Origin: a virus
Reading direction: 5' to 3' (one strand)
IMG/VR virus record: IMGVR_UViG_3300033153_003908
Location: 1-20,340 of that record
DNA length: 20,340 bases
Under the pieces are notes generated by a model. That model was given only the letters and a program-made list of their open reading frames with translations, was not told the origin of the DNA and did not search any database. Shown piece after piece: positions 20,325 to 20,340 of the stretch (its first letter is position 1; every line of letters begins with the position of its first letter). Position numbers and translations under genes: made by a program.

Positions 20325-20340
20325 TTACACTTTAATTGAA

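Noticed and set aside
1-20340. CRISPR array, insertion sequence, attachment site or integrase
   Set aside because: No regularly spaced repeats, transposase/integrase motifs or terminal inverted repeats are seen anywhere in the window.
1-20340. Stop-codon reassignment, as known in some crAss-like phages
   Set aside because: Genes end at TAA, TAG and TGA with normal overlaps and full-length domains. The only in-frame stop anomaly is a TAA in the nuclease gene, which is not a codon those phages reassign.

Overview
The window is A+T-rich, densely packed viral DNA, most likely from a tailed dsDNA phage of a Bacteroidota host. Three things suggest this. First, almost every gene lies on one strand with 1-17 nt overlaps (ATGA, TAATG). 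Second, start codons lack Shine-Dalgarno sequences and instead follow A-rich tracts of the 'taAATAAAA-ATG' type, which is usual in Bacteroidota. Third, it carries a full phage replication/recombination set: family B polymerase, Toprim primase, DnaB-like helicase, SF2 helicase, Sak4-like ATPase with an SSB-like partner, RecE/Cas4-like nuclease, RusA-like resolvase, a DnaA-domain-IV protein and an HNH protein. The set is compatible with a crAss-like (Crassvirales) phage, but no structural gene is present, so that placement is an inference. TAA, TAG and TGA all end genes, so no stop-codon reassignment is apparent.

Layout (minus strand unless stated): 20324-15989 is an upstream operon (HNH protein, SF2 helicase, coiled-coil basic protein, then a chain of very small overlapping genes that includes three Cys-pair zinc-ribbon-like proteins, a mini-lipoprotein and a single-TM peptide, ending in a possible NinB/Orf-like protein). 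15378-16002 is a two-gene plus-strand island. It is divergent from the DnaA-like gene at 15321 and converges tail-to-tail on the operon at 16002/15989. 15321-11228 is the replisome block (DnaA-IV protein, winged-helix protein, DnaB helicase, Sak4-like ATPase, SSB-like protein), closed by an intrinsic terminator at 11171-11209. 11158-4774 holds the primase, RusA-like resolvase and a five-gene block built round a MoxR-type AAA+ ATPase and a metallopeptidase/VWA protein. 4773-4349 is gene-free, G+C-richer than its surroundings and looks like a structured noncoding RNA. 4348-2380 has the PD-(D/E)XK nuclease and two uncharacterised genes, ending in a terminator at 2317-2343. 2302-1 has the DNA polymerase and two small genes, the last cut by the window edge.

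How the genes may work together: DnaA-like, DnaB-like, primase, polymerase and SSB proteins would initiate and run phage replication. Sak4/SSB, nuclease, RusA, SF2 helicase and possibly the NinB-like protein would serve recombination-dependent replication or repair. The AAA+/VWA module is the least explained coding part: a MoxR-type ATPase, a DUF2201-like HExxH + MIDAS protein, and three flanking proteins that share a short S-x-D-x-E-N helical-repeat-like motif. The most promising undescribed elements are this module and the putative ncRNA, which has a 16-bp long-range helix and two C(UACG)G tetraloops. Also notable is an in-frame TAA in the nuclease gene, after which the frame stays open for 22 codons and ends exactly in a TAATG junction.
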